Below, piece by piece: positions 11,897-23,600 of a stretch of 64,000 bases of DNA. The position numbers and the translations under genes are program-made. Source of the DNA: Macrosoma leucophasiata (taxonomy: Eukaryota; Arthropoda; Insecta; Lepidoptera; Hedylidae). The first letter of the stretch is position 1; each line of letters opens with the position of its first letter. The stretch spans positions 22,926,501 to 22,990,500 of the forward strand of contig JAWQUS010000010.1 in assembly GCA_036365455.1 (NCBI GenBank), in the 5' to 3' direction. The notes under the pieces are model-generated. The model saw only the letters and a list, made by a program, of their open reading frames with translations, did no database searches and was not told where the DNA came from.

Positions 11897-12065
11897 TGGT
11901 AGAGTTCTTTTCTAGGAGCTCGAGGGCGTAGGGCACCATAGCATTACTTAATCTTCCTGTCGATAAAAGGCAGTGTTCAGCACTATCGTGTTTCGGTTAG
12001 ACGGTTAGATATGGATAACTATCACAGAGACATAACAACTTAGGTGTCGGGGGTGGCAACGCATA
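11897..12065 (+). repeat. SINE-A, diverged 5' half
   Basis: Recognisable by gcgtagggcaccatagcatt, cagtgttcagcactatcgtg and gggggtggcaacgca. Confidence 0.65.
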
Positions 12066-12147
12066 CTGTACTATACGCAAAGAAGTACTATGTATAGTTT
12101 TGTGTAGGTTAGTCATAAAAATGTATTACGTCTAGAGCGCTTAATTT

Positions 12148-12427
12148 TTTTTTATGTAATGAATTGGCAAACAAGCATGCAGTTCACATTGATGTTAAGT
12201 GATGACTGCAGCCTATAGACATTCACACAAATACCAAGGTCAAAATGCAGATGCGTTACCACTCCTGAGGCCTAAGGTGTTATACCTCTGTGCCGGAAAT
12301 TACAGGGCCGTACATTACCACTTGACCGGAACACGATAGTGCTGAACGCTACCATTTAGCGGCACGTATATTAGGTAATGCAGTGGTGCCTACGCCCGCG
12401 AGCACCGTCACTGGAGCTCTACCACCA
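12148..12427 (-). repeat. SINE-A, full length
   Basis: About 280 bp, from the T run at the left (complement of the A tail) to gagctctaccacc at the right. A good template for the family consensus. Confidence 0.9.
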
Positions 12428-13310
12428 TTAAAAACTATAATAATACCTTAAAAATAATATAAGCAAACCCAAAATTAGGACCGTGTACTTTGTGTTCAAA
12501 AAAAGGGGATAACAGCGGACAATGTAACTATGAATATAAAGGGTGATATGAATAATTAATCAATGCTATACGCACGATCACCGCTGCCACTGACGTGGCG
12601 AAGTAGCGGGCACGTGTGCCTCGTTAACTGCACACCTCCCTTTGACCGGGGCGTTTGGTGCAAGGTATGAGAGGAAGCGGGTTATCTCAAGCAATTTTCA
12701 ATAAAGTATAACCTTATATGTTTAATATTGAATAGTTTACGACCTATTCGTAGACCTACCAAATATAGTTATTTTATTTTGTTGTACTTTTCGCAATAAA
12801 ATTTTTAGTGAAATACATTTTAAGGAATAATGAGATCATTGAAATCTCCCAACTAACCTACTTAACTAAAACATAGTAAAAAATCGATTTTGGGCGAATA
12901 ATGTGACTGGTGAAAATTATTTGCAGCTACCTACATCGATCTCGTAAACACCTTGCGTAGTATTCAGGATTAACGCAGAATTGACTAAATTTAATGCTCT
13001 TAAGGTCTCATAGACTGTTGCGGTAAGGATTTAATTTGTCAAAATACAGGAATACTATTATCAATATCATAGGTCTCATGTACAGTGTAAAATTAAATGC
13101 CATCCATGTTGTGAATTCATATTTGCATGATTTTTAATTTGAATAGCGTCGCGTATCATTCATGAAATGGTAGATAGTCTCTAACAAGTAAGTATTCGTA
13201 CCTTATCAAACCGGATACATTGATACCCCTATGTGTTAACTGTAGACTTGTCACCTTATAAAATTATAATTTAGTTTTTAACATGTTTAAAGTCTATTCA
13301 ATTTAAAGAA
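12428..13310. other. Unassigned stretch
   Basis: No gene or repeat boundary recognised. Confidence 0.35.
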
Positions 13311-13720
13311 AAATGGAAAGAAAAATTTAACTTCAGGCGAGACTCGAACTCGCGGCCTACTGGGAATCTAGTCCTGTCGCAATGTTTTATAATAACATAA
13401 AACAATTATTAAGCGTAAAAGCGACTTCTTTACGATATTCAATAAACTGCAAAGTCTATTATATCAGTTGCCTAACTAGCATAGTTTGGCAATAGATGGC
13501 ACTGCTGCTACCATAAAGCAATGCAATAAATGTGAAGGAAAGATTTGACAAATCGGGCAGGACTTCAGTAGCTCAATTGGATGAGCGGCTGGACTAGATT
13601 CCCAGTAGGCCGCGAGTTTGAGTCTCGCCTGAAGTCCAATTTTTCTTTCCATTTTTCTTGAAATAAAATATATTTCACAAGCATGTGTTAATGCGATATA
13701 ATATAAAACAATGTTTGAAG
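13311..13720 (+). repeat. tRNA-like repeat unit (minus fragment plus full plus-strand unit)
   Basis: A minus-strand tRNA-like fragment (about 13331-13373) is followed by spacer and a complete 76-base plus-strand unit at 13561-13636. The flanks tttttctttccatttttctt and atttcacaagcatgtgttaa are shared with the units at 18.0, 33.1, 43.5 and 61.5 kb. The T-arm pairs well (gcgag/ctcgc). The anticodon arm is imperfect, arguing for a dispersed tRNA-derived element. Confidence 0.7.
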
Positions 13721-14189
13721 TCTGTCAAAAAAAAAACATTACAATTATTATAATTCTTGGCAGCGATTTTGATTCCGCTTTTTCTTGTCCCTTACGCCGA
13801 TGCAAATTGCCCAACTCAGACCCTACTTAGTTACACTATTAACTAACGAACGATCGGCAGTTGAAGTCCCTTCCATTGCAATTAATGTAGGAATATGGTG
13901 TGTGTATGAGTGATGCGTAATTATGTGTTTTTTTACATCGCTCTGTATGGGTCAAATGGGAATGTGCTTAACTGCTACTCATGGTTCATCTCATGCAGAA
14001 GAAATCAAGGACAGTTTTTTACAGTACATAAAAAGCAAATAGGCATACAATTTGGTAGTATGTAAATTATATGTATTTTTTTTAACTGTGTTGTAGTTCT
14101 TGTAGTGTTTAGTGATGATTGGCAGCAGATTGATTAAGAAATGCGGTGGTACGCCTACACTTGGAACTCTATCACCAGTATCTATCGTA

Positions 14190-16620
14190 ATGTATGTAGA
14201 CATCTGTTGTTTTACAGAACATTGGTTAAAATCCCATGAATTAATATTCAATTTCAGCAGGCACCAGGTTGGTAGTTCGTTCAGTAGAGCACATGCAATA
14301 CGTGGTGGCTCTCTAATATTGTTAAATAAAAACCTTAAATTTAAGGAACGCAGGGACATAATAAATCTGTCTATTGAACGAACTATTGAAATAGCCTGTG
14401 TTGAGCTTGAGCGTTTGATAATTTTATGTATATATAGACCTCCAATTGGGTTATACGATTATTTTGGAACAAAATTGGATGAGGTGTTGACCAAATTATT
14501 TGAATTAAAGAAACATATTATTGTTTGTGGTGATTTTAACATTAATCTACTAGATGAAACGCCAACATGTATTCGATTTAAATCATTACTGATGACATAT
14601 AATTTGCATAATGTGTTTCTTGAACCTACCAGAATCACCCAGTGCTCTGCGACCTGCATAGACAATATATTTATTGATTTCAAACCTAACCAAAAACATG
14701 TTTTTACTGAATTAAGTTCTGATCACTGTGGTCAACTAATATCCTTTTATGATGGAATCAAAAATAGAGATTCAAAACATGACATAGTGTTTGTTCCTAT
14801 CAATGCGAAGTGGATTAAGAAATTTAGAGAAAATATTATGCCAAAACTTTCATATGTACAGTACCATGATGACCCAAATATATTATACAGTAACTTTTTT
14901 GACATTATTGCAAAAGAGTACAATCTAGTCTTGACTAAAAAGACCAAAAATGTAAGAAGTCATAAGTCATTTAATGAATGGGCGACTGTTGGAATACATA
15001 AGAGTAGGCAGAGATTGTATGAACTTTATGGTGAAAGATCATATTATTATAATCATAGTAATTCTTTTAAACATTATGTTTAAATGTATTCAAAGATATT
15101 TAAAAAAGTGTGTGCCATAGCTAAGTCACTACATATTAAAAATAAAATTAAAAATTCAGCAAATAAAATTAAAGCGACATGGAATGTCATTAACAGCGAA
15201 ACTGGAAAATGTACTGAGCGCTAATCTGATTTAAATTTAATTATTGACAACACACTTTCACTTTTTTCAACTGACAAAGAAGTTGCCTCAGCATTCGAAA
15301 CTTTCTTTGCCAATATTCCAGTTTCTACCACCGAAGATCTTATTTATTCTCCTACCGTCGCTGAATCGTTATTATAACATAGTGTAAAAGAAAGTAAATT
15401 TAAGTTTAATTTTAAGTTAGTAAGCACTGCAGATATTATGCATGCTTTTAAATGTATTAAAATTAAGAATACTAGTGATTCATGGGGCATATCTGTAAAA
15501 ATTGTACACTCAGTAATAGACATAATCGCTCCATATTTAGCGACTATGTTTAACAACAGTATTGTAAGTGGTGTGTTTCCTGATTTAATGAAAAAAAGTA
15601 AAGTTATTCCATTACTCAAATCCGGTAGTATAAGTGACCCCACAAATTTCAGACCCATTTCTGTGCTACCCACTTTAGAAACTAAACGAGGAAGCATTGG
15701 AATTAGAAGACTCCACCTTATTTCTTGGCTTAACCGTGGATACAAAATTGCAGTGGGGTCCTCATATTTCCAATCTAGCCCATAGACTAAGCTCCGCAGC
15801 GTTTGCGGTAAAAAAGATACGATCCTTAACTGACGTTGAGACGGCTCGATTGGTTTATTTTAGCTATTTTCACAGTATTATGTCCTATGGAATTTTGCTA
15901 TGGGGACATGCCGCCGATGTCAACACCATTTTTGTTTTACAGAAAAGTGCTGTGCGTGCTATCTACGGGCTAAGACCGCGAGTGTCTCTCAGAGATAAAT
16001 TTAAGGAAATAAATATATTGACTGTAGCTTCGCAATACATTTACGAAAATGTACTGTATGTACGTAAAAATATTAGCGAATTTCCTAGTAGAGCTAATGA
16101 TTATTATGAATGCTAGGAACAAACACAAGTTGTCTGTGCATACAACACGACTGCATAGGGTGAGTAATTCTTTTAGAGGTCAATGTATACGCTTCTTTAA
16201 CAAAATACGTGAAGATGTTCAAAGTCTTTCGATTAATAAATTTAAGAAAATTATCAAAAAACGCTTATACATGTGCAACTATTATAAAACGTGTCATTAT
16301 TTTAATGACACCACACCATGGGATTGAAGCGATCGCTCTAAGGCTATTTCGAAAACATGTACTTTGGATTTACAGACTGTATTAGATTTAAGTTTAAATT
16401 CAAAAGAGCAGTACTGAGTTTCTTCAATAGCGGAGTTCTTCTCAGTATTGACTGCCCTTGAAATTCTGCCAAGTGAATAACCTTTATTATGACGACCAAA
16501 TTCATTGTTTCTCAGTTTCTTTTGAAATGGGGAAATGGAGGAATTTGTAAATAATTGATGCTTTCCATATTATACAAAATTGTTCAGTTTCTATTTAATT
16601 TATTATGTGTTTTTGATTAT
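14190..16620 (+). pseudogene. Jockey/CR1-like LINE with deleted reverse-transcriptase core
   Basis: The frame to 15083 encodes an apurinic-type endonuclease: FTEHWL (catalytic Glu), YRPP, GDFNINLLD and a terminal SSDHCG. A second frame (15438-15700) has the start of the reverse transcriptase, TNFRPISVLPT. It then jumps directly to the C-terminal region LGLTVDTKLQW (15697 on), so the catalytic palm with its Asp pair is absent; roughly 700 bases seem to be missing. Stops and frame changes occur at 15084, 15222 and 15376. It is 5' truncated and cannot be autonomous. Confidence 0.8.
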
Positions 16621-17460
16621 TATTAGTGGTTATTCACTCTAGGTTAGTTTAAAAAAACAAGACGATGTAAAAGTGCTCTCCAGGAGCCTAATTTTATGAA
16701 ATAAATGAATAAACTGAATAAACAGTATAAAATTATATGTATAAACCTACTATAGCTTACAAAAACCTTTAAAAAACATTTGAATGATAATAAAAAAAAG
16801 ATATTCGCGTCAAATGCATTGACACGACAATCGCTTTTTGCACCACTAAGTGGTATATATTTTTGGGTCCGTATATTATTCGGTCGATGCAGCACTCGAC
16901 AGCCCATGAAGACATCACATACTTGTGAAGTGACCAAAAAACTACACACGATTGACGCAGGTTTTTGCTACACTTGTTATGAACAATGGTAAATACTAAT
17001 AGGGAATATTAAGATTAATAACCAGTGATCAGCTAAAGTATTTACCCTAAGGTCACAGGTTCAAGTTTCCTTAGTCGAAGTTTTTTACCAAGAAGGTAAT
17101 CCTGTCTTCAAATTAAAAAAAAAACAATCACGATCTAGATACTAAATAATGTTCTATTCCTTTATATACTTTATTATATTATATTTATACGTGACTATGC
17201 ATCCAATGGTTACAGTCGAAAAGTCCAGCGTCAGGTACCTATATACTATGGTATAGGTACCTACCTGACATTATGCTGAACTGGATACCTTTTTGGCGCA
17301 GCCGTGCGAGTCTTACGACACATAATCATTATTTTAAGTTTAATAAGTAAATAGAATATAGGTATCATACTCTTTTAATTCAGTTTTTTTTGTGTACTTA
17401 TATTGTTTGTGTCCTGGCTCAACGCCAAATAAAACGTTCATTTTCATTTTTTATTTTTTT
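16621..17460. other. 3' flank of peroxidase-like gene 1
   Basis: Mostly unassigned AT-rich DNA. A degenerate tRNA-like block lies near 17010-17080. An imperfect inverted repeat (17229-17272, arms around gtcaggtacctata) is also visible. Confidence 0.4.
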
Positions 17461-17466
17461 TTTATT
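17461..17466 (-). terminator. Candidate polyadenylation signal of peroxidase-like gene 1
   Basis: AATAAA on the minus strand, 38 bases past the stop codon at 17504-17506. It is the first such hexamer downstream. More A/T-rich hexamers follow closely. Confidence 0.5.
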
Positions 17467-17503
17467 TTCAAAACATTAAAAAACTTATTTCATAATTCTT
17501 CAA

Positions 17504-17606
17504 TCACTCCGGTGTATAAGGTGATGGATATTCCGATGAGCACATCTCGTCTTTCCATGCATTGAAGTTCATTTTTGGTATATATTCACAGCTTACTAAT
17601 GGGTTA
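17504..17606 (-). CDS. Peroxidase-like gene 1, exon 12 (C-terminus)
   Basis: Acceptor TTTTTTTTCAG. Encodes the end of residue 599 to 632 and TGA, including NPLVSCEYIPKMN. This matches the usual C-terminal NPLVxCxxxPKxxL segment of animal peroxidases. Confidence 0.85.
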
Positions 17607-20600
17607 CTGAAAAAAAAGAAATTGTGTAAACAAAGCTTAACATCTGAAATATTTGGTTATATTATATAATAGCTGTACCCACGACTTCGTCCGCGTAGAT
17701 ACTGAACAATTATTTCGAAGTCACGGGCATAGCTAATGTTGGCAAATATTTAATTTTAGCAAAAAAAATTTCGCAAGCTATATTCATTGAAATCAAACTA
17801 TTTGAACGGATACATCTAAAATGATTTCATTTTAGATGTATGCTATATTTACGTTCAAATAGTTTGATTTCAAGGAATATAGCTTGCGAAATTTTTATAC
17901 AATTATATATATTTATACAAATAACCCGTCGTGTCCGTGGTCCCGGTCAGACTAAGCTGACCTGTAACAGGTGACTTGCATGATATTTTTATTTAAAGAA
18001 AAATGGAAAGAAAAATTTGACTTCAGGCGAGACTCGAACTCGCGGCCTACTGGGAATCTAGTCCAGCCGCTCTTCCGAGTGAGCTAATGAATGAAAGGAC
18101 TTCATGCTTGTGAAATATATTTTTCTTTAAATAAAAATATATTTCACAAGCATGCAATGCGAAATAATATAAAAACGACTTGCATGATAGTAATTTTAAA
18201 ATAAATAAATATCTATAGGGCAGCCATCGATTTCACAAACGCCTTGCGTATCATTAAATTCAAATTCGGGTCGGATCGATTTTAGAAATCATTTTAGTTT
18301 AGCATTCACGAGGTAAATCCGGGTAATACCTAGTTTTATTTTTAAAAAATACGTTTTATATTTTTTTCACCGACTTGGAAAAAAGGAAGCGGTTATCAAT
18401 ACGTCGGATTTTCTTAAATGTATGTTTACCGATAATTTAACAACGCCTGTGTCGATTTGGATATTTTTTTTTAAATAAAACTAGTTTTCGGATTTATCTT
18501 GAGTATATTAAACTAAAATGATTATTTAAAATCGAACCCGACGTTTCGGTCGCTTTTCAGTTTTTTTTCTTTTTGTAAGGTACCTTACAGATGGCCCGGC
18601 CCCATTATTTTAATTCAGGAAATACAGAAACAAATTCAAAGTAACTTATAATAATAATGGCAACCCGTTATACGTCCCACTGCTGGACACGAGTCTCTCC
18701 CCTTTTTTTTGGGAGGAGGCCTCCAGCTTACTCCAGCACGCTGCTCCAATGCGGATTGGTGGAGGTGGATGGGTTAGTGGCCAACCCGCAGTGGGATGTT
18801 TTCAAACCGCCCATAAGGCCTCCGACAAGGTTTAACGACTACTATCCATCGATAGCAACCGGGACCGACGGCTTAACGTGCTCTCCGAAGCACGGAAACG
18901 CGCATTTAATTTGCCACTAGCGGTCATCCATCACACTACCCGACCGCGCCCGTAGTGCTTAACCGAGTAGATCGCTTACGATTTACACCAGCCGCTGGGC
19001 CATGCGCGCTTCTTATAAAGTAACTTACTAATGTCCAATTCTAAGGAACGCTTGGGGCTGTATGTGCGTCACAGTGTCACCAACATTGCACATTAGTCCT
19101 GCGACTGTAGATTTTCTAATTTCTTGCAGTTGCTCTGAAATTATTTTTTAAATAATTTAATGAAAACATATTTAAGATTTTATTATCATGTTCATCATTT
19201 CAGCCGAAAATTGTCCACTGCTGGACAAAAGCCTGCCCATAACGAAAGTATACCTATTATGCTTGGCATGAGGATTGCCGATCGTAGTGTCGGTAGTTTT
19301 ACCAACCATTGCCCTTCTTGCGTTATCGAACTTACTACCGCATTCTGGGGCAAGTAGTAGTACATTAGATTAGTCTAAGACCACAAGCTCCGTCACTGAA
19401 GGTCTACCATTTACCTAATCTATCTGCCGCCAAATGGTAGTGTTCAGCACTATCGTAAACCGATCAAACGGTAATGTACGGCCCCGTTATAACTTATCAC
19501 AGAGACATACCTATCAACTAATGTCTCAGGGGTGGCAACGCATCTGCATTTTTCCTCTAGTCTTTACGTCGGTGTCTATAGGCTACAGTCATCACTTAAC
19601 ATCAATGTGAGCTGCATGCTTGTTTGCTACCTGCCTTACATAAAAAAAGCTTCACTTCTGTCCAGTGGTGGATTTACCAGCAGGCTGGAGCCTAAGGCGG
19701 CAAATTTTAAGGGGCGGCAGAATTAGTTTATAATTTTTTTATTTCTATTTACAAAATTACTGTTAAAATTATCAAGGCTCAGATCATAGTTCCCAATGAT
19801 TCTAACCATAGAAAAAAAGTTGCTTACATCAACTTCAGGATAATGAAGCATAAAACATAAAGTTGAAATTTTATTGATAGAAAATATACCTAATTGATAT
19901 GATTGTAAACTACGATATCAAAATATACGGGCGGCAAAAATAATAGCCTACCGGCGGCAAATTTGTAAATCCGCCACTGCTGCTGTCTAATGCCGTCTCT
20001 TTAAGAGTAAATTTTCCTCAGTTATCTAGTAGTCTAAAGCAAACGTGAAAAAAAAATCACGTAAGTAATCGTTGCTTAAACAATAATTGTATCAGGACCA
20101 CCTCCAATAATACCTACACATGGGACACTATAAAAAACATTGGTTATTTATAAAAGCAGGACTTTGACCATAGAAGTAAATATCTGCTAAGGAGTGTGTA
20201 AAAACCCATGTCGAAATAACCAGCCCTGAAAATAGATTGCGTGGACGCATTTTGCTTACTACGTCTCAGTCTTCTTTTCCATTTCCTTTACACAGGCTTT
20301 ATGTGACTTTAGAATTAAATCATGCACAACACTAACCGTAAGTAAAAGCATGAGGTCTGTTCGGTCTTTCGTACCAGTGTCTGTCTGATACAACTGACCG
20401 AAACAGCTGATCAATCACGACGCAGTAGAACGTCTCCGATACGAGACCACCCGATATGTAGTTTTCAAGCCAGATACCAACAATCAGGTCTATGTCTTCG
20501 ATGTGTTTGTATATCTCTTTCAACTTTTCCAGCCTCTGAATAAAAGTAAAGTGGCACAAAGTCAAATAGGACTCTTTTCAAATGAAAATATAAAATGATA

Positions 20601-23600
20601 CCGACAATGACACGTTGTGTCTAAGAGTTTAAAAATACTTTTAGAAGAAAAAAGGATGACATGTGGTGTTTACCTTAGAATCATTAGACAAAAGCAACTT
20701 AAACTATATCTAAACTTGCTGACCCGGCAAACTTCGTATTGTCTCAGGAATGAAATAATGTGTCAAAGATTTGATAGATACCGACTATTTGCTTGGGAAA
20801 ATGAAATTGTGGGTTGTTTTTTACTATTTCCTTACAATTTCTTCATTCTTTCTTACATTTCAATTCTTCATTTCTTCTTCATATTTTCTTACATTTCAAA
20901 CCTTCCCTAGACTTCCAAAAATCATTCAAAACCAAAATTAGCCAAATCGGTCCAGCCGTTCTCGGGTTTTAGCGAGACTAACGAACAGCAATTGATTTTA
21001 ATAAATATAGATTAAAAAAAAATACTCTTGTATAAATAATTCCTTCATGCCTTTATTTAGTCCTCTGCTTAAATACAGACGTAAAGTTGTAGTTTACTTA
21101 TCTTTTGTATAATCTCTATTTATACATTATAGGTACTATTCCGAATTTTAAAAATAAAAATAACTCTTACTACTTGATTTGAGGCACAAACTCACCACCT
21201 CTCGGACTAGTATTAACATAATCATCTTGTATATAATTTATTAACACTTACCTCCGGGGCAAAAGCACCCCGTAAATCTTCAAATTTCCTATAGTTACCA
21301 CCGAAACATAACTGTCTATATTTGACATAGGATTCAAAACCAAATAGTCTGTTCTTGGCGCAGTCACTGGTGAACACATCAGATGAATACTGATGGGGGC
21401 CCAACACTGTTTCTGCCATCTGGAATTTCAAGAAAACCGATCAGATATCAGGATAAGTAATCTGCCAAGAAACTTTACTTTAAAAGATAATGGCAACCCT
21501 TGACACGTTCCACTGCTGGGCATGAGTCTCTTCCCCTTCTTGAGGGGAAGAGACCCATGCTCCACCTCGCTGCTCCAGTGCGGGTTGGTGGAGATAAGGG
21601 TTAGTGGCCAACCCGCTGTTTTAATTTATCACTAGCGGTCACCCATCACACACCCGACTATGCCCGTATCGCTTGCCGAGTGGATCGCTTCCGATCTTCA
21701 TCAACCGCGGGGTCATGCACGTTTCAAGTCTACACAACCGAGAGTTCGAAAAATATGACCGTCGATAGTAAATGATCATTGTGATTATTGTCATCGTTTA
21801 AATATTTATGTATGTATTTATCTTCACGCCAGGTCCATGGCCCTCCACACTCTCCGTTAGGGACCTGGCGTCATTCAAACAGACATCCCAAACCCATTAG
21901 TTATGCATAAAAACTTACATCAGGATCCACAGCATAATCAATTTTAGCGGCCGGTTGCCTAAATGAACCCTGCGTTATTCCCTCTAAATGATCCACCAGG
22001 TAACCAGTTCTTAGAGTCAGGTTTGCCAATTGCATGTCTTTCAAATGATACCCTTGAGCGTCGTACATTCTGAAATTATGTTTTGACCCGTGAATCATTT
22101 TATTAATATTCCATCTAAAGAATCTTTAAACAACAGGGGCTTTGCTTAAAGATAAAGAATCGTGTAAGGTAAACTGGACATTTTTGACAATAAAGGACGA
22201 GCTTATTCATCAGATATATTTCCGTAGGTTCGCTTTTTTATCATCTACATCCGCAGTACCATTTATGATAATAATGCTTACTTTAGTTTTCCTTCCTGCA
22301 TCATATGCAAGTATCTCATTACGAATGGAAACTCTACAGTTATTTCTGATTGCACTGTTTCACGGTATACATCACGTAATCCTTGGTATGGTGAAATAAC
22401 TCCACTGCTCATCATATTATCTCTCCCTGAAATACCGAAAATATTAATGGTTTATGCCTTATGCCTATACTACAAGGTTGTTTAAGACAAAGAGAAAATT
22501 GAAAATAAATTACGTTACTTTTCAATGTGAAAAAAAATCAGTAACAAATTCAAAAAACTATACAAAACTTACACTGTTTCGGATTTGAAAACGAAGATTC
22601 CCAAATTGTAATATAAATTTAAGATTGATTACATACAATCTGGGTTGAAAACAATGATACATTAAGAACATACTCGTATATTCTGACATGGGATTCATAA
22701 CCAATTACCCTGTTTTGGCACTGTCACTGGTGAACACATTGAATTCATACCGGTAAATCTCTTAGATACTTTGGTTTTCTTATGGAACACCTCATTCCGG
22801 ATACGAAGTCGAAAAGATGTGACGCGAATAGCTCTTGAAAAAAAATAACTTACCCAATAGAAGTGGGAACATCTCATAGAAGTATATCTGCATCATGGAA
22901 GCAATGACAATGTCTCTGGTGGCATAAAACAAAGTGTCGTCATCCCAACAGGGATTTATCTGGTACAGCTCCGACGCAATACGGTTGTGCTCCCGCCATA
23001 TCCATATACCGAATAAGTTGGCTCCTAATATAGTGTTCAGGCCATCCTCAGCTGGAAAACGACACATATACATACATACATATAGGTAGATACTTTATAT
23101 TATTCGAAAAAAAACTGCCAAGTGCAAGTTGGACTCGAGCGAATTGGTTTCGTACAGTTGAAATATTATACCTACATACACACATTGTGTGTACATTATT
23201 CCGTATAATTCACTGAGCCACCCAGCCCTCCGGCTCAGTCCGACCCTGTAAACTACATTATGCATTTACCATTTTATCATCAACGTGAACTGTATGCTTG
23301 TTTTCCATTTCATAAAACTGGATCGGATTTTATGATCTGAGCTTACCAGAAGTGGCCAGTATCGCCAGTTGAGAAAAAATTAAACATGTTATAATGCAAA
23401 AATTAAGTAACCGTGAGTTTGCATTGATGAAACATTCACATAAAAAACATGTTAAAATCACTGTATCGAGTATCGTTCGCACTGTCATGACACAATGTAA
23501 AAGCAAAACACATCGCGGACAACAAATCTTGAGATGTTTCACTAAAATCATTGTGCGAACGCTAGCACCAACAAGACATATCGTAATCTTGTCTTGTATT

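Noticed and set aside
20160..20250. Sequence after TATTTTCAG on the minus strand as an exon between exons 10 and 11
   Set aside because: Its translation has no family motif, while 19029-19134 gives the expected block in the right phase.
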